Origin: Liquorilactobacillus mali KCTC 3596 = DSM 20444
GTDB lineage: Bacteria > Bacillota > Bacilli > Lactobacillales > Lactobacillaceae
Direction of reading: 5' to 3'
DNA length: 36,542 bases
Assembly: GCF_000260415.1 (NCBI RefSeq)
Contig: NZ_BACP01000061.1
Coordinates: 1 to 36,542 of the forward strand
Both the position numbers and the translations under genes were made by a program. Under the pieces are notes generated by a model. It saw only the letters and a list, made by a program, of their open reading frames with translations, ran no database searches and was not told the origin of the DNA. Below are positions 28,501-36,542 of this stretch, piece by piece (position 1 is the first letter of the stretch; each line of letters begins with the position of its first letter).

Positions 28501-29214
28501 AAGATCTGGTGGAATAACGGGAATTGCATCCAGTACCATCCAGCTAGGTTTATTCCCTGATTGTAGGAATGCTTCAAGAATATCAAGGCGACGAACTGCA
28601 CGTGTTCTCTTTTGCCCAGTTGCTTCCTTTAATTCTTCTTTTAACTCTGCACATTCTTTTTCAAGTTCAACATCTTGTAACAAGGTACGAATTGCTTCCG
28701 CTCCCATTCCAGCTTTGAATTCATGCCCATATTGTTCACGTTTTTCACGAAACTCGCGTTCTGTTAAAAGCTGCTTTTTTTCCAGTGGTGTGTTTCCAGG
28801 TTCTGTAACAACATATGAGGCAAAGTAAATAACTTCCTCAAGTGCACGTGGACTCATATCAAGCACTAGACCCATGCGGCTAGGAATTCCCTTAAAATAC
28901 CAAATATGCGTAACTGGGGCTGCAAGTTCAATATGTCCCATGCGTTCACGACGAACTTTAGAACGTGTAACCTCAACACCACAACGATCACAAACGATTC
29001 CTTTATAACGAATACGTTTGTACTTACCACATGCACATTCCCAATCTTTTGTTGGTCCAAAAATTCTTTCGTCAAACAAACCGTCTTTTTCTGGTTTAAG
29101 AGTACGATAGTTTATTGTTTCTGGTTTCTTCACTTCACCATAAGACCAACTACGGATCTTATCTGAAGAAGCCAAACCAATCTGCATACTATCGAATTTA
29201 TTGACATCGATCAA
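25546..29214 (-). CDS. rpoC: DNA-directed RNA polymerase subunit beta'
   Basis: Beta' forms the clamp and the catalytic Mg site of RNA polymerase. The 1222-aa product has the N-terminal zinc finger CACG and CDRC (Cys60, 62, 75, 78), the rudder/lid region, and the catalytic NADFDGD (Asp449, 451, 453). Next come the bridge/trigger region with [20 protein letters not shown] and [20 protein letters not shown], and the second zinc site CGTDRG...[11 protein letters not shown]. Start is TTG (29212-29214), 8 nt after GGAGG. It lies 62 nt downstream of rpoB and ends at a bidirectional terminator. Length is typical of lactobacilli. Confidence 0.98.
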   Translation of the reverse strand: MIDVNKFDSMQIGLASSDKIRSWSYGEVKKPETINYRTLKPEKDGLFDERIFGPTKDWECACGKYKRIRYKGIVCDRCGVEVTRSKVRRERMGHIELAAPVTHIWYFKGIPSRMGLVLDMSPRALEEVIYFASYVVTEPGNTPLEKKQLLTEREFREKREQYGHEFKAGMGAEAIRTLLQDVELEKECAELKEELKEATGQKRTRAVRRLDILEAFLQSGNKPSWMVLDAIPVIPPDLRPMVQLEGGRFATSDLNDLYRRVINRNNRLKRLLDLNAPGIIVQNEKRMLQEAVDALIDNGRRGRPVTGPGNRPLKSLSHMLKGKQGRFRQNLLGKRVDYSGRSVIDVGPKLKMNQMGIPHEMALELFKPFMMKELVQREMASNIKNAKRKLDRRDEDIWDVLEDVIKEHPVLLNRAPTLHRLGIQAFEPTLVNGKAMRLHPLACEAYNADFDGDQMAIHVPLSAEAQAEARLLMLAAHHILAPKDGKPIVTPSQDMVIGNYYMTVEEAGREGEGMVFKDVNEARTAYLNNYVHLHTRIGLQTVSLAKLGKPFSDWQKERVMVTTVGKAIFNEILPPEFPYLNEPTEENLTGNTPDKFFLEPGVDIHQYLADHELILPFKAGFLSDIVAEVYKKFKVTETSKLLDRMKDTGYYESTKSGLTVGISDVTDLKEKPAIIDKAHKEVANVAKQFRRGLITEDERYERVIAIWNDAKDQIQEKLIQNMNPKNPIQMMSDSGARGNISNFTQLAGMRGLMAAPNGKTMELPIIANFREGLSVMEMFISTHGARKGMTDTALKTADSGYLTRRLVDVAQDVIIREKDCGTDRGLDVTAIREGNELVEPLYDRILGRYTMKEVKNPKTGEVIVPANVMMDEELATKIINAGVEMVTIRSAFTCNTRHGVCEHCYGRNMATGDEVEVGEAVGTVAAQSIGEPGTQLTMRTFHTGGVAGDDITQGLPRVQEIFEARNPKGRAEITEVTGVVEAIEENPAERTKEVTVKGETDTRTYSLPFTSVLKVAEGDKIHRGDALTVGSIDPKQLIQVRDVLSTENYILREVQKVYRMQGVEISDKHIEVMSRQMLRKVRVMDPGDTELLPGTLMDIFDFKDQNYKTIIQGGIPATARPVLLGITKASLETNSFLSAASFQETTRVLTDAAIRGKNDPLIGLKENVIIGKIIPAGTGMPDYRGIKPKEVGTVSENVYSISDLEKKMKEEEAAAQGSTSND

Positions 29215-29276
29215 GAGACCGACCTCCTTTTCTTATTTGGATGATTAAAGTAGTCGACTAGCCGATTTTATAGCAA

Positions 29277-32200
29277 CTAGTTCTCAGTTCTAGATTCAGT
29301 CTTTTCCACATTGACTTCCTCTTTTTGTTCTTTCTTTTCAGCTTGTTCTTTCGCTACCTTACTTAAAGCATCAACATTAACGACTTCATCGTCTTCGTCA
29401 TCCATATCACGTAATTCAATCTCATTCTTAGCTACATCCAAGACCTTCATATCAAGGCCTAATGATTGCAACTCTTTTACAAGTACACGGAATGATTCAG
29501 GAACGCCTGGTTTTGGAATTGGTTCACCTTTGACAATTGCCTCATAAGTCTTAACACGTCCAACAACATCATCAGACTTATACGTCAAAATTTCCTGTAA
29601 AGTATATGCAGCACCATATGCTTCAAGTGCCCATACTTCCATTTCACCAAAGCGCTGTCCACCAAACTGTGCTTTACCACCAAGAGGCTGTTGTGTAACG
29701 AGTGAGTATGGTCCAATAGAACGAGCATGAATCTTATCATCAACCATATGTGCAAGTTTCATGTAGTACATAACACCGACAGCAATTCGGTTATCAAATG
29801 CATCACCTGTACGACCATCATAAAGAACTGTTTTCCCATCAGTTGACATGCCTGCTTCTTTTAAAGCATCCCAGATATCACTATCACGAGCACCATCAAA
29901 AACTGGTGAAGCAACATGTATACCAAGTTTGCGAGCCGCCATACCCAAGTGAAGATCGAGAACCTGTCCAATATTCATACGAGATGGCACACCCATTGGG
30001 CTAAGCATAATATCAATTGGAGTTCCATCAGGCATAAATGGCATATCCTCTTCAGGAATAACGATTGAAACTGTCCCTTTATTACCATGACGTCCAGCCA
30101 TCTTGTCACCAACTTGAATCTTACGTTTTTGTGCAATATAAACACGAACCATCATGTTAACACCAGGAGACAATTCATCACCTGCTTCACGTGTAAAGAT
30201 TTTTACATCTTGCACGATTCCGCCACCACCATGAGGTACACGTAATGAAGTATCACGAACTTCACGAGCTTTTTCGCCAAAGATTGCATGCAATAGACGT
30301 TCTTCAGCAGATAATTCTGTCACACCTTTAGGGGTAACCTTACCAACTAAAATATCACCATCATGAACCTCAGCACCAATACGCACAATCCCAAATTCAT
30401 CAAGGTCACGTAATGTATCTTCACCAACGTTAGGAATCTCACGAGTCATTTCTTCAGGCCCTAGCTTTGTATCACGAGCTTCTGATTCATGCTCTTCAAT
30501 ATGGATTGATGTGTATACATCTTCTTTAACCAAGCGTTCATTAATAGCAATCGCATCTTCAAAGTTATAGCCATCCCAAGTCATGAAGGCAATCAATGGA
30601 TTTTGTCCTAATGCTAACTCTCCACCTTCCATTGATGGACCATCAGCCAAAACCTCATCATAATCAACATGATCTCCCACGCGAACAATCGGTCTTTGGT
30701 TATAGTTTTTACCACCATTAGAACGGCGGAATTTCATTAACTTGTATTTATCAAGCGAACCATCGGCACGACGAACACGGATTTCACGTGCATCTACATA
30801 TTCAACGGTACCTTCACTCTTACTAATTAGAGCTACCCCTGAGTCATGTGCAGTCTTGTATTCGATACCTGTTCCAACAAGTGGAGCATGTGGATCAAGC
30901 AAAGGCACAGCTTGACGCTGCATGTTGGCACCCATCAACGCACGGTTAGAATCATCATTTTCCAAGAATGGAATACATGCCGTTGCAACCGCAACAACTT
31001 GTTTAGGTGAAACATCCATATAGTCGACTTTATCAACAGTTGTTTCGATATTTTCACTCTTGCTGCGAGCCATAACAACATTATCAACAAATGAACCATC
31101 TTCATTTAATGGTGAGTTAGCCTGTGCAATAACATAATTATCTTCTTCATCAGCAGTCAAATAATCAATCTTATCCGTAACCATATGTGTTGTCCATGAA
31201 ACACGACGATATGGTGTTTCAATAAAGCCATAACGATTTACTCGAGCATAAGAAGAAAGACTGTTAATCAAACCAATATTGGGTCCTTCAGGTGTTTCAA
31301 TTGGGCACATCCGACCATAATGAGTATAATGAACATCTCGAACTTCATACCCAGCACGATCACGAGTCAAACCACCAGGTCCTAAGGCAGATAAACGACG
31401 CTTATGTGTTAATTCACCAAGCGGATTAGTCTGGTCCATAAATTGTGAAAGCTGCGAACTACCAAAGAATTCCTTGATGGAAGCAACTACAGGACGAATA
31501 TTAATTAATTGTTGTGGTGTCACAGTTGATGTATCTTGAATTGACATTCTCTCACGAACAACACGTTCCATACGTGAAAGACCAATTCTAAATTGGTTTT
31601 GTAATAATTCACCAACTGAGCGGATACGACGGTTGCCCAAATGATCAATATCATCAACAAACCCAATTCCTTCTTGTAAATTAAAGAAATAGTTCATTGA
31701 AGCAATAATATCAGCGGGCAAAATATGTTTAAATTTCAAATCGATGTTTCCATTACCAATCATGTTTACAACTTTTTCGGGATCATTTGGAGAGTAAACT
31801 TTAATGATTTGAAGAGTCATAGGGTCAGTAACAACCCCTTCATCTGACGGATGGAAAACAACGGTCTTGAAATCTTTCTTTTCAAGATATGGTGTCAATT
31901 TCTCCATAACGTGTTTATCAAGCACAGTATCCTTGTTAACGATAATCTCCCCTGTTTCAGGGTCTGCTAACGTTTCAGCAAGTGTCAAATTAAGCAATCT
32001 AGTCTTTAAATCAAGTTTTTTATTAATCTTGTATCGACCAACAGGAGCTAAATCATAACGTTTTGGATCAAAAAAGCGTGCAGTTAGCAAGCTACGTGAA
32101 CTGTCAGCAGTTTTGGGCTCTCCTGGACGTAGTCTTTCATAAATATCCTTCAATGATTCAACAACACGTGAATCATCTGCATTTTTGTGAACATCTTTTT

Positions 32201-32864
32201 CAAGAGTCAGCATCAAGCTATCAGAGCTACCAAGAATTTGGATAATCTCATCGTCTGAACTATACCCAAGAGCACGAACTAATTCAGTCAAAGGAATCTT
32301 ACGTGTACGATCAATACGAACATATGCAATATTTTTTGCATCCGTCTCATACTCTAACCATGCACCTCGATTAGGGATTACGGTTGTACCATAATTTTCA
32401 CGCCCATTTTTGTCCAATTCAGAGTTATAATACACTCCTGGTGAACGTACTAATTGGGAAACAATTACACGTTCGGCACCATTGATGATAAACGTACCCT
32501 GTTCAGTCATTAACGGAAAATCACCAAAGAAAACATCTTGTGCCTTGATCTCACCGGTTTCATGATTAATCAAGTTAAGTGTTACATGAAGTGGAGCTGA
32601 ATAATTTGCATCATGTTGTCTTGCTTCCTCTACAGTGTACTTAGGTTCAAGCAACTGATAGTCGACAAATTCAAGCGATAAGTTACCCGCAAAATCCTCA
32701 ATTGGCATAATATCTTCAAACATTTCGCGAAGACCTTCATCCAAAAACCACTTGTAGGAGTCGCTTTGAATCTCAATCAAGTTAGGTAAATCAAGTACTT
32801 CCTTGATTCGAGCATAACTTCTACGTGTACGGTGTTTACCGTATTTTACTATATGTCCTGCCAA
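29277..32864 (-). CDS. rpoB: DNA-directed RNA polymerase subunit beta
   Basis: Beta forms the other half of the RNA polymerase active-site cleft. The 1195-aa product includes the rifampicin region [20 protein letters not shown] and [20 protein letters not shown], which reads as wild type at the common resistance positions. It also has [10 protein letters not shown] and the C-terminal [20 protein letters not shown]. It ends in an acidic/lysine-rich tail. The start is TTG (32862-32864), 6-7 nt after AGGTG, giving [15 protein letters not shown], the usual lactobacillus start. A GTG three codons upstream lies in the SD. It precedes rpoC and has its own promoter. Confidence 0.97.
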   Translation of the reverse strand: MAGHIVKYGKHRTRRSYARIKEVLDLPNLIEIQSDSYKWFLDEGLREMFEDIMPIEDFAGNLSLEFVDYQLLEPKYTVEEARQHDANYSAPLHVTLNLINHETGEIKAQDVFFGDFPLMTEQGTFIINGAERVIVSQLVRSPGVYYNSELDKNGRENYGTTVIPNRGAWLEYETDAKNIAYVRIDRTRKIPLTELVRALGYSSDDEIIQILGSSDSLMLTLEKDVHKNADDSRVVESLKDIYERLRPGEPKTADSSRSLLTARFFDPKRYDLAPVGRYKINKKLDLKTRLLNLTLAETLADPETGEIIVNKDTVLDKHVMEKLTPYLEKKDFKTVVFHPSDEGVVTDPMTLQIIKVYSPNDPEKVVNMIGNGNIDLKFKHILPADIIASMNYFFNLQEGIGFVDDIDHLGNRRIRSVGELLQNQFRIGLSRMERVVRERMSIQDTSTVTPQQLINIRPVVASIKEFFGSSQLSQFMDQTNPLGELTHKRRLSALGPGGLTRDRAGYEVRDVHYTHYGRMCPIETPEGPNIGLINSLSSYARVNRYGFIETPYRRVSWTTHMVTDKIDYLTADEEDNYVIAQANSPLNEDGSFVDNVVMARSKSENIETTVDKVDYMDVSPKQVVAVATACIPFLENDDSNRALMGANMQRQAVPLLDPHAPLVGTGIEYKTAHDSGVALISKSEGTVEYVDAREIRVRRADGSLDKYKLMKFRRSNGGKNYNQRPIVRVGDHVDYDEVLADGPSMEGGELALGQNPLIAFMTWDGYNFEDAIAINERLVKEDVYTSIHIEEHESEARDTKLGPEEMTREIPNVGEDTLRDLDEFGIVRIGAEVHDGDILVGKVTPKGVTELSAEERLLHAIFGEKAREVRDTSLRVPHGGGGIVQDVKIFTREAGDELSPGVNMMVRVYIAQKRKIQVGDKMAGRHGNKGTVSIVIPEEDMPFMPDGTPIDIMLSPMGVPSRMNIGQVLDLHLGMAARKLGIHVASPVFDGARDSDIWDALKEAGMSTDGKTVLYDGRTGDAFDNRIAVGVMYYMKLAHMVDDKIHARSIGPYSLVTQQPLGGKAQFGGQRFGEMEVWALEAYGAAYTLQEILTYKSDDVVGRVKTYEAIVKGEPIPKPGVPESFRVLVKELQSLGLDMKVLDVAKNEIELRDMDDEDDEVVNVDALSKVAKEQAEKKEQKEEVNVEKTESRTEN

Positions 32865-32924
32865 GTTGTTCACCTCTCAAAATTTTTCTGTGACAGCCAA
32901 CAAATATTACATTTGTGTTACAAA

Positions 32925-33042
32925 TTGCTAAAAAAACATTTTTTTGGCAAAAAAAACCAAAAACAGGTCACATCGTAAAACGAATTAACACTATTTTTGC
33001 TTCTATAAGGGGATCCTATGGACAATAGATCACAGTCTCCCC
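32925..33042 (-). promoter_or_regulatory. rpoB leader with two hairpins
   Basis: The leader between the rpoB promoter and start is about 200 nt. First hairpin: outer GGGGA/TCCCC (33009-33013 with 33038-33042), inner CTAT/ATAG. Second: TTTTTGG/CCAAAAA, a 7-bp AT-rich stem (32941-32947 with 32957-32963), followed on the minus strand by TG and seven T. The second resembles a weak attenuator. The rest of the gap 32865-33261 holds the rpoB promoter and the clpC terminator. Confidence 0.4.
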
Positions 33043-33065
33043 ATTTCACAGTTTTGCAATTACCT

Positions 33066-33094
33066 ATACTAACAATAAAATTTTATTATGTCAA
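33066..33094 (-). promoter_or_regulatory. Promoter of rpoB-rpoC
   Basis: Minus strand: -35 TTGACA (33089-33094), 17-nt spacer, -10 TAGTAT (33066-33071). Near-consensus. It shows that rpoBC is transcribed independently of clpC and of any rplJL operon. Confidence 0.8.
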
Positions 33095-33162
33095 GAATAA
33101 GACTAACGAAAGTCAAAATTGCTTCAGCTAGCTCCGTACTAGTGTAAACCAAAACATAATAA

Positions 33163-33205
33163 TAGAGAAACCACCGCAAAACAATTACTTGCAATGTTTC
33201 CTCTA
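33163..33205 (-). terminator. Terminator-like hairpin after clpC
   Basis: A long hairpin of about 16 bp with two bulges (33163-33205, loop near 33181-33187) begins about 55 nt beyond the clpC stop. Only TATTATTATGTTTT follows rather than a clean T-run, so termination may be incomplete. Confidence 0.55.
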
Positions 33206-33261
33206 CTATAACTAATTAACTACATAAAACAAATTTTAAAACATCGGCTTTTAGAACAACA

Positions 33262-35727
33262 TCACTGTTTTGTTAATTCTTTTTTATTTTCATTTTCACT
33301 AACAGTAATATTGATTTTGCCCTTAGAAGCTCCAATCGTTACTTTGCTGCCAACCTTGACTTGTCCAGTAATCAATAACTCACTCAATTTATCTTCAACT
33401 TCAGTTTGTAAAGCCCTTCTAATTGGTCTTGCACCATATTCAGGATCAAAACCATTTTTCGTGATTACATCAACAGCAGCAGGTGTGATTTTAATCGAAA
33501 CATTCTGTGCTCTTACACGATTCAACAATTCATTTGCCATGAGTTTGACAATCTTGTGCAGCTCCTCTTTTTTAAGTGAATGGAAAATGATTGTTTCATC
33601 AATTCTATTAAGAAATTCAGGTCTAAATGATTTCTTCAAAATTTCATTGATTTTAGCTGACATCTTAGTGAAATCATTAGCCGAGTCAGTACTGCCAAAA
33701 CCAACTTCCTTTTCATCTCTAAGTGCAGTTGCACCAAGGTTAGACGTCATTATGATAATTGTATTCTTGAAATCAACCTTTCTACCCTTTGAATCCGATA
33801 GATAACCATCATCTAAAACCTGTAACAGAATATTAAACACATCTGGATGAGCCTTTTCAACTTCATCAAAAAGAATAACTGAATACGGGTGTTGTCTTAC
33901 TTTTTCAGTTAGTTGACCACCTTCCTCATAGCCAACATATCCTGGTGGTGAACCGATAAGACGACTGGTTGCATATTTCTCCATGTACTCACTCATGTCT
34001 ATACGGATCATTGAATCCTCTGAACCGAAGATTACTTCTGCAAGACTCTTGGCAAGTTCCGTCTTTCCAACACCTGTAGGGCCAAGAAACATAAATGATC
34101 CAATAGGTCGATTTGGATCCTTCAACCCACTTCTTGCACGTCTAATGGCACGAGAAACGGCAGAAACAGCTTCATCTTGCCCAATAACACGCTTATGCAA
34201 AACCTTTTCAAGATCAATTAAACGATTTGTTTCCTTCTTTTGCATCTGTGTAACTGGTACTCCAGTCCATTCGGAAACAATTTTTGCGATATCTTCTGCC
34301 TCGACACTCAAAGCGTATCCCGAATGCTTATCATTAGCTTCTGTTAGTCTCTCAACCTGTTTCTTGACTTTTAATTCTTTTTCTCTAATTTCAGCAGCTC
34401 CAGCGAAGTTTGCAGAACCTAGTGCTACGACTTTTTGTTCTGCCAAATTTTTTAATGTGTTCCTCTTTTCAGTAATTCTATTTATTCCATTGCTGTTTTC
34501 AATTCGTACACGTGCAGCAGCTTCATCCATTAAATCAATTGCCTTATCCGGCAAAAAGCGGTCTGAAATATAACGCACACTTAACTGTACAGCACTCTCA
34601 ACAGCCTCATCTGTTATTTCAACTTGATGATGCTCTTCATACCGAGAACGCAAACCTTTAAGAATTGCAACTGTATCTTCACTTGAAGGTTCCTCGACCA
34701 TTACCTTAGCAAAACGACGTTCAAGCGCAGAATCAGACTCAATATATTTTTGGAACTCATCAAGTGTCGTTGCTCCAACAACTTGAACCTCTCCTCTAGC
34801 TAAAGCAGGTTTCAAAATATTTGAAGCATCAATTGCACCTTCAGCACCACCAGCACCAATCAAGGTATGCAGTTCATCGATAAACAAGATAACATTGCCA
34901 TCTGCATAAATCTCATCAATTATTTTCTTAACGCGATCTTCAAATTCACCACGATATTTGGTCCCGGCTACTAACGATCCCATATCAAGCATCATTACAC
35001 GCTTATTCTGCAATGAATCAGGAACATCTCCAGCGATAATTGTTTCCGCCAATCCTTCTGCTACCGCAGTTTTACCAACTCCAGGTTCACCAAGTAAAAC
35101 AGGATTATTCTTTGTTCTTCGGCTTAAAACTTGGATCAATCGTTTAACTTCTTTTTCACGCCCAATTACTGGATCTATTTTCTTATTTTGAGCCAAATCA
35201 GTAAGATCTCGTGCTAAAGAATTAAGGGTCGGTGTTCCATTTGCCTTCGTTGACTTTTTCTCATATTTTTTCATTTGGGCTTCACTCAAACCCAATTTAT
35301 GGACTATTGACTGGTACATTCTCCTTGTATCGACATTAAGTGCCTGTAAAATACGAGAAGAAAGAATATCATTATTTCTCAAAAGAGCAAGTAGAAGATG
35401 CTCAGTCCCAATTTTTTGTGCATTGGTTCTCTTAGCCTCATCGCCAGCCAGTGCAAGTATTTCTTTTGCTCTAGGAGAATATGGAAGATAACCTATTTTA
35501 TCAGTCTTTTTCAACGTCCCATACCCAGCGATTCGTTCAATCTCTTCTCTAACATCCGTCTCCGTAATTATAAATTGTTTTAAAACTTTTGCTGCTATAC
35601 CATGTTCTTCGAGGGTCAAAGCAAGTAATAAATGTTCAGTTCCAATTGCTTGATGGCGAAAATATTTAGCTTGTTCCTGTGCCAAAACTAAGACTTTTTT
35701 CGCGCTTGGTGTAAATAAATTATCCAT
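33262..35727 (-). CDS. clpC: ATP-dependent Clp protease ATP-binding subunit ClpC
   Basis: ClpC is a Hsp100 unfoldase that feeds substrates to ClpP. The 821-aa product has two Clp_N repeats (about residues 1-145), AAA-1 with Walker A GEPGVGKT (213-220) and Walker [11 protein letters not shown], and a short middle region containing a UVR-like coiled segment (about 430-465). AAA-2 has [16 protein letters not shown], then [20 protein letters not shown] and Walker [18 protein letters not shown] start with GAGGGG SD. It is 16 nt downstream of ctsR, with no mcsA or mcsB between, as in lactobacilli. Controlled by CtsR through the operator upstream of ctsR. Confidence 0.97.
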   Translation of the reverse strand: MDNLFTPSAKKVLVLAQEQAKYFRHQAIGTEHLLLALTLEEHGIAAKVLKQFIITETDVREEIERIAGYGTLKKTDKIGYLPYSPRAKEILALAGDEAKRTNAQKIGTEHLLLALLRNNDILSSRILQALNVDTRRMYQSIVHKLGLSEAQMKKYEKKSTKANGTPTLNSLARDLTDLAQNKKIDPVIGREKEVKRLIQVLSRRTKNNPVLLGEPGVGKTAVAEGLAETIIAGDVPDSLQNKRVMMLDMGSLVAGTKYRGEFEDRVKKIIDEIYADGNVILFIDELHTLIGAGGAEGAIDASNILKPALARGEVQVVGATTLDEFQKYIESDSALERRFAKVMVEEPSSEDTVAILKGLRSRYEEHHQVEITDEAVESAVQLSVRYISDRFLPDKAIDLMDEAAARVRIENSNGINRITEKRNTLKNLAEQKVVALGSANFAGAAEIREKELKVKKQVERLTEANDKHSGYALSVEAEDIAKIVSEWTGVPVTQMQKKETNRLIDLEKVLHKRVIGQDEAVSAVSRAIRRARSGLKDPNRPIGSFMFLGPTGVGKTELAKSLAEVIFGSEDSMIRIDMSEYMEKYATSRLIGSPPGYVGYEEGGQLTEKVRQHPYSVILFDEVEKAHPDVFNILLQVLDDGYLSDSKGRKVDFKNTIIIMTSNLGATALRDEKEVGFGSTDSANDFTKMSAKINEILKKSFRPEFLNRIDETIIFHSLKKEELHKIVKLMANELLNRVRAQNVSIKITPAAVDVITKNGFDPEYGARPIRRALQTEVEDKLSELLITGQVKVGSKVTIGASKGKINITVSENENKKELTKQ

Positions 35728-35743
35728 TATAACCCCTCACTTT

Positions 35744-36211
35744 CTAGTCGTCGTATCTTAAACGATTCAATATGCTGATTAAAATTCTTGCCCTAACTAT
35801 CTTTTCAATCTGTCTATTCTCAAAGGCAAGAGTCCGTTTGTCAATGCTAGAAATAATCAAGTTAGATTCCCTTCTTGTAAGCATTCCCTCTTGATATAAA
35901 CTTTGAATGATTTGAAACGCCTTATTAAAGTCAATTTCATCCCCTACCATATTAATCAAATCGTCTATAACATCCGAATCATCTAATAAATTGACTTTAA
36001 CAATTCTGATATAGCCACCTCCACCACGCTTGCTTTTCACGACATATCCATTCTGAATTGTAAACCTAGTATTGATAACATAATTGATCTGTGATGGTAC
36101 ACAATTGAAAAGCTCAGCTATTTCGGAACGCTTGATTTCAATCTGTTGCGAATCAGCTAAAATACTTTTTAGATATTTTTCGATAATATCTGAAATATTT
36201 TGACTTTGCAT
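35744..36211 (-). CDS. ctsR: Transcriptional repressor CtsR (class III heat-shock regulator)
   Basis: CtsR represses clp genes and is released on heating. The 155-aa product starts MQSQNISDIIEKYLKSIL and has a winged helix-turn-helix with IEIKRSEIAELFNCVPSQIN. The glycine-rich wing KRGGGGYIRI has Arg62 and Gly63-66, the residues shown to bind DNA and sense heat in Geobacillus CtsR. The C-terminal helical domain follows. ATG 36209-36211, 7 nt after AAGGA; a longer in-frame start would run through the operator. First gene of ctsR-clpC with a CtsR box overlapping the start of transcription. Confidence 0.96.
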   Translation of the reverse strand: MQSQNISDIIEKYLKSILADSQQIEIKRSEIAELFNCVPSQINYVINTRFTIQNGYVVKSKRGGGGYIRIVKVNLLDDSDVIDDLINMVGDEIDFNKAFQIIQSLYQEGMLTRRESNLIISSIDKRTLAFENRQIEKIVRARILISILNRLRYDD

Positions 36212-36228
36212 GCAATCATCCTTTTTAA

Positions 36229-36245
36229 TTTGACTAATATTGACT
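36229..36245 (-). promoter_or_regulatory. CtsR operator (CtsR box)
   Basis: The minus-strand sequence AGTCAATATTAGTCAAA matches the direct heptad repeat RGTCAAA-NAN-RGTCAAA at all but two positions. It starts just downstream of the -10 hexamer, the usual place for autorepression of ctsR-clpC. Confidence 0.85.
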
Positions 36246-36248
36246 TTT

Positions 36249-36276
36249 ATTATACGGAAAAAAATCACAATTGCAA
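36249..36276 (-). promoter_or_regulatory. Promoter of ctsR-clpC
   Basis: Minus strand: -35 TTGCAA (36271-36276), 16-nt spacer, consensus -10 TATAAT (36249-36254). The CtsR box begins 3 nt downstream of the -10. Confidence 0.75.
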
Positions 36277-36372
36277 AGTTAATGACATACTTCCAAATTA
36301 TTTTATCTTTGTTACAGATTAAACCACAAAAAAAATTTTTATCAACCTAAATATTTAAAAAACAAAGAACAC

Positions 36373-36403
36373 AAAAAAAGTTATGGTGGAATTCCATAAC
36401 TTT
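36373..36403 (-). terminator. Rho-independent terminator of tRNA-Pro
   Basis: Minus strand: perfect 10-bp stem AAAGTTATGG/CCATAACTTT (36394-36403 with 36377-36386), 7-nt loop, followed by TTTTGTG. It starts 21 nt beyond the tRNA 3' end. Confidence 0.9.
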
Positions 36404-36424
36404 ATTGTCTATTATGTCCTCAAG

Positions 36425-36498
36425 TCGGGAAAACAAGATTTGAACTTGCGACCCCTACGTCCCGAACGTAGTGCTCTACCAAACTGAGCTACTTCCCG
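36425..36498 (-). tRNA. tRNA-Pro (anticodon CGG)
   Basis: On the minus strand a 74-nt cloverleaf can be drawn. The acceptor is CGGGAAG with TTTCCCG (one G-U) and discriminator A. The D arm is GCTC/GAGC. The anticodon stem CTACG/CGTAG encloses the loop TTCGGGA, giving anticodon CGG (decodes CCG). The T arm is GCAAG/CTTGT with TTCAAAT. CCA is not encoded. The CGGGAAGTAGCTCAG start is typical of bacterial proline tRNAs. It is followed by a terminator. Confidence 0.95.
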
Positions 36499-36542
36499 AT
36501 TAACAAATCCAAAGAAATAAGTCCATCAACTATCTTATCGGG

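Noticed and set aside
33983-34573. 196-codon plus-strand open frame inside clpC
   Set aside because: Antisense to the ClpC AAA domains; low-complexity Ser/Phe-rich translation typical of reverse frames.
36212-36268. N-terminal extension of ctsR by 19 codons
   Set aside because: It would translate the CtsR operator and the region next to the -10. The ATG at 36209-36211 has a good SD and gives the family length.
36499-36542. Open minus-strand frame of about 15 codons entering the tRNA
   Set aside because: Could be the C-terminus of a gene ending at a TAG inside the tRNA, but it is too short at the window edge to support, and overlap with a tRNA is unlikely.

Overview
The window is a ribosomal and transcription super-locus of a low-GC Gram-positive bacterium, most likely a member of the Lactobacillaceae. 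The evidence is protein similarity judged by eye (RpoB, ClpC, EF-G, EcfA1/A2/T, zinc-type S14) and gene order. ctsR is followed directly by clpC with no mcsA/mcsB. An A24 prepilin peptidase lies between rpoC and rpsL, where Bacillus has an L7Ae-like gene. No tuf follows fusA, and no map gene lies between adk and infA. I cannot name the genus from sequence alone.

Layout, left to right. (1) 1-1740: decayed accessory DNA. Two truncated genes, a LacI-type regulator (-) and a Cof-type HAD phosphatase (+), have both lost their 5' ends at one junction and carry further frameshifts or stops. (2) 1.75-6.0 kb, all minus: rpsI, rplM with a promoter and a putative L13 leader, then truA, ecfT, ecfA2 and ecfA1. 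(3) 5994-6446: a non-coding gap with an unusual long inverted repeat. (4) 6.4-20.5 kb, all minus: the alpha, spc and S10 clusters, read from rpsJ down to rplQ, with a separate promoter in front of infA. (5) 20.76-21.31 kb, plus: a nicotinamidase-like gene between the S10 and str clusters. (6) 21.4-24.5 kb, minus: fusA, rpsG and rpsL, with a terminator-like hairpin between rpsG and fusA. (7) 24.8-25.5 kb, plus: a ComC-type prepilin peptidase. (8) 25.5-32.9 kb, minus: rpoC and rpoB with a strong promoter and a roughly 200-nt leader. (9) 33.3-36.3 kb, minus: clpC and ctsR with a CtsR operator at the promoter. (10) 36425-36498, minus: tRNA-Pro(CGG) with its terminator.

Functionally the locus makes the ribosome (about 29 r-proteins), RNA polymerase core (alpha, beta, beta'), translation factors IF1 and EF-G, the SecY translocon, adenylate kinase, a tRNA pseudouridine synthase, the shared energizing module of ECF vitamin transporters, and the CtsR/ClpC protein quality-control pair. 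The plus-strand genes are only the HAD remnant, pncA and comC.

I found no CRISPR array, insertion sequence, phage gene or clear new defence system. The features most worth following are non-coding: leaders and hairpins in front of or between r-protein and polymerase genes, a possible competence-type promoter for comC, the long inverted repeat after rplQ, and the deletion scar at the left end. Many essential genes start with GTG or TTG, so starts were assigned from Shine-Dalgarno (SD) spacing and family length.
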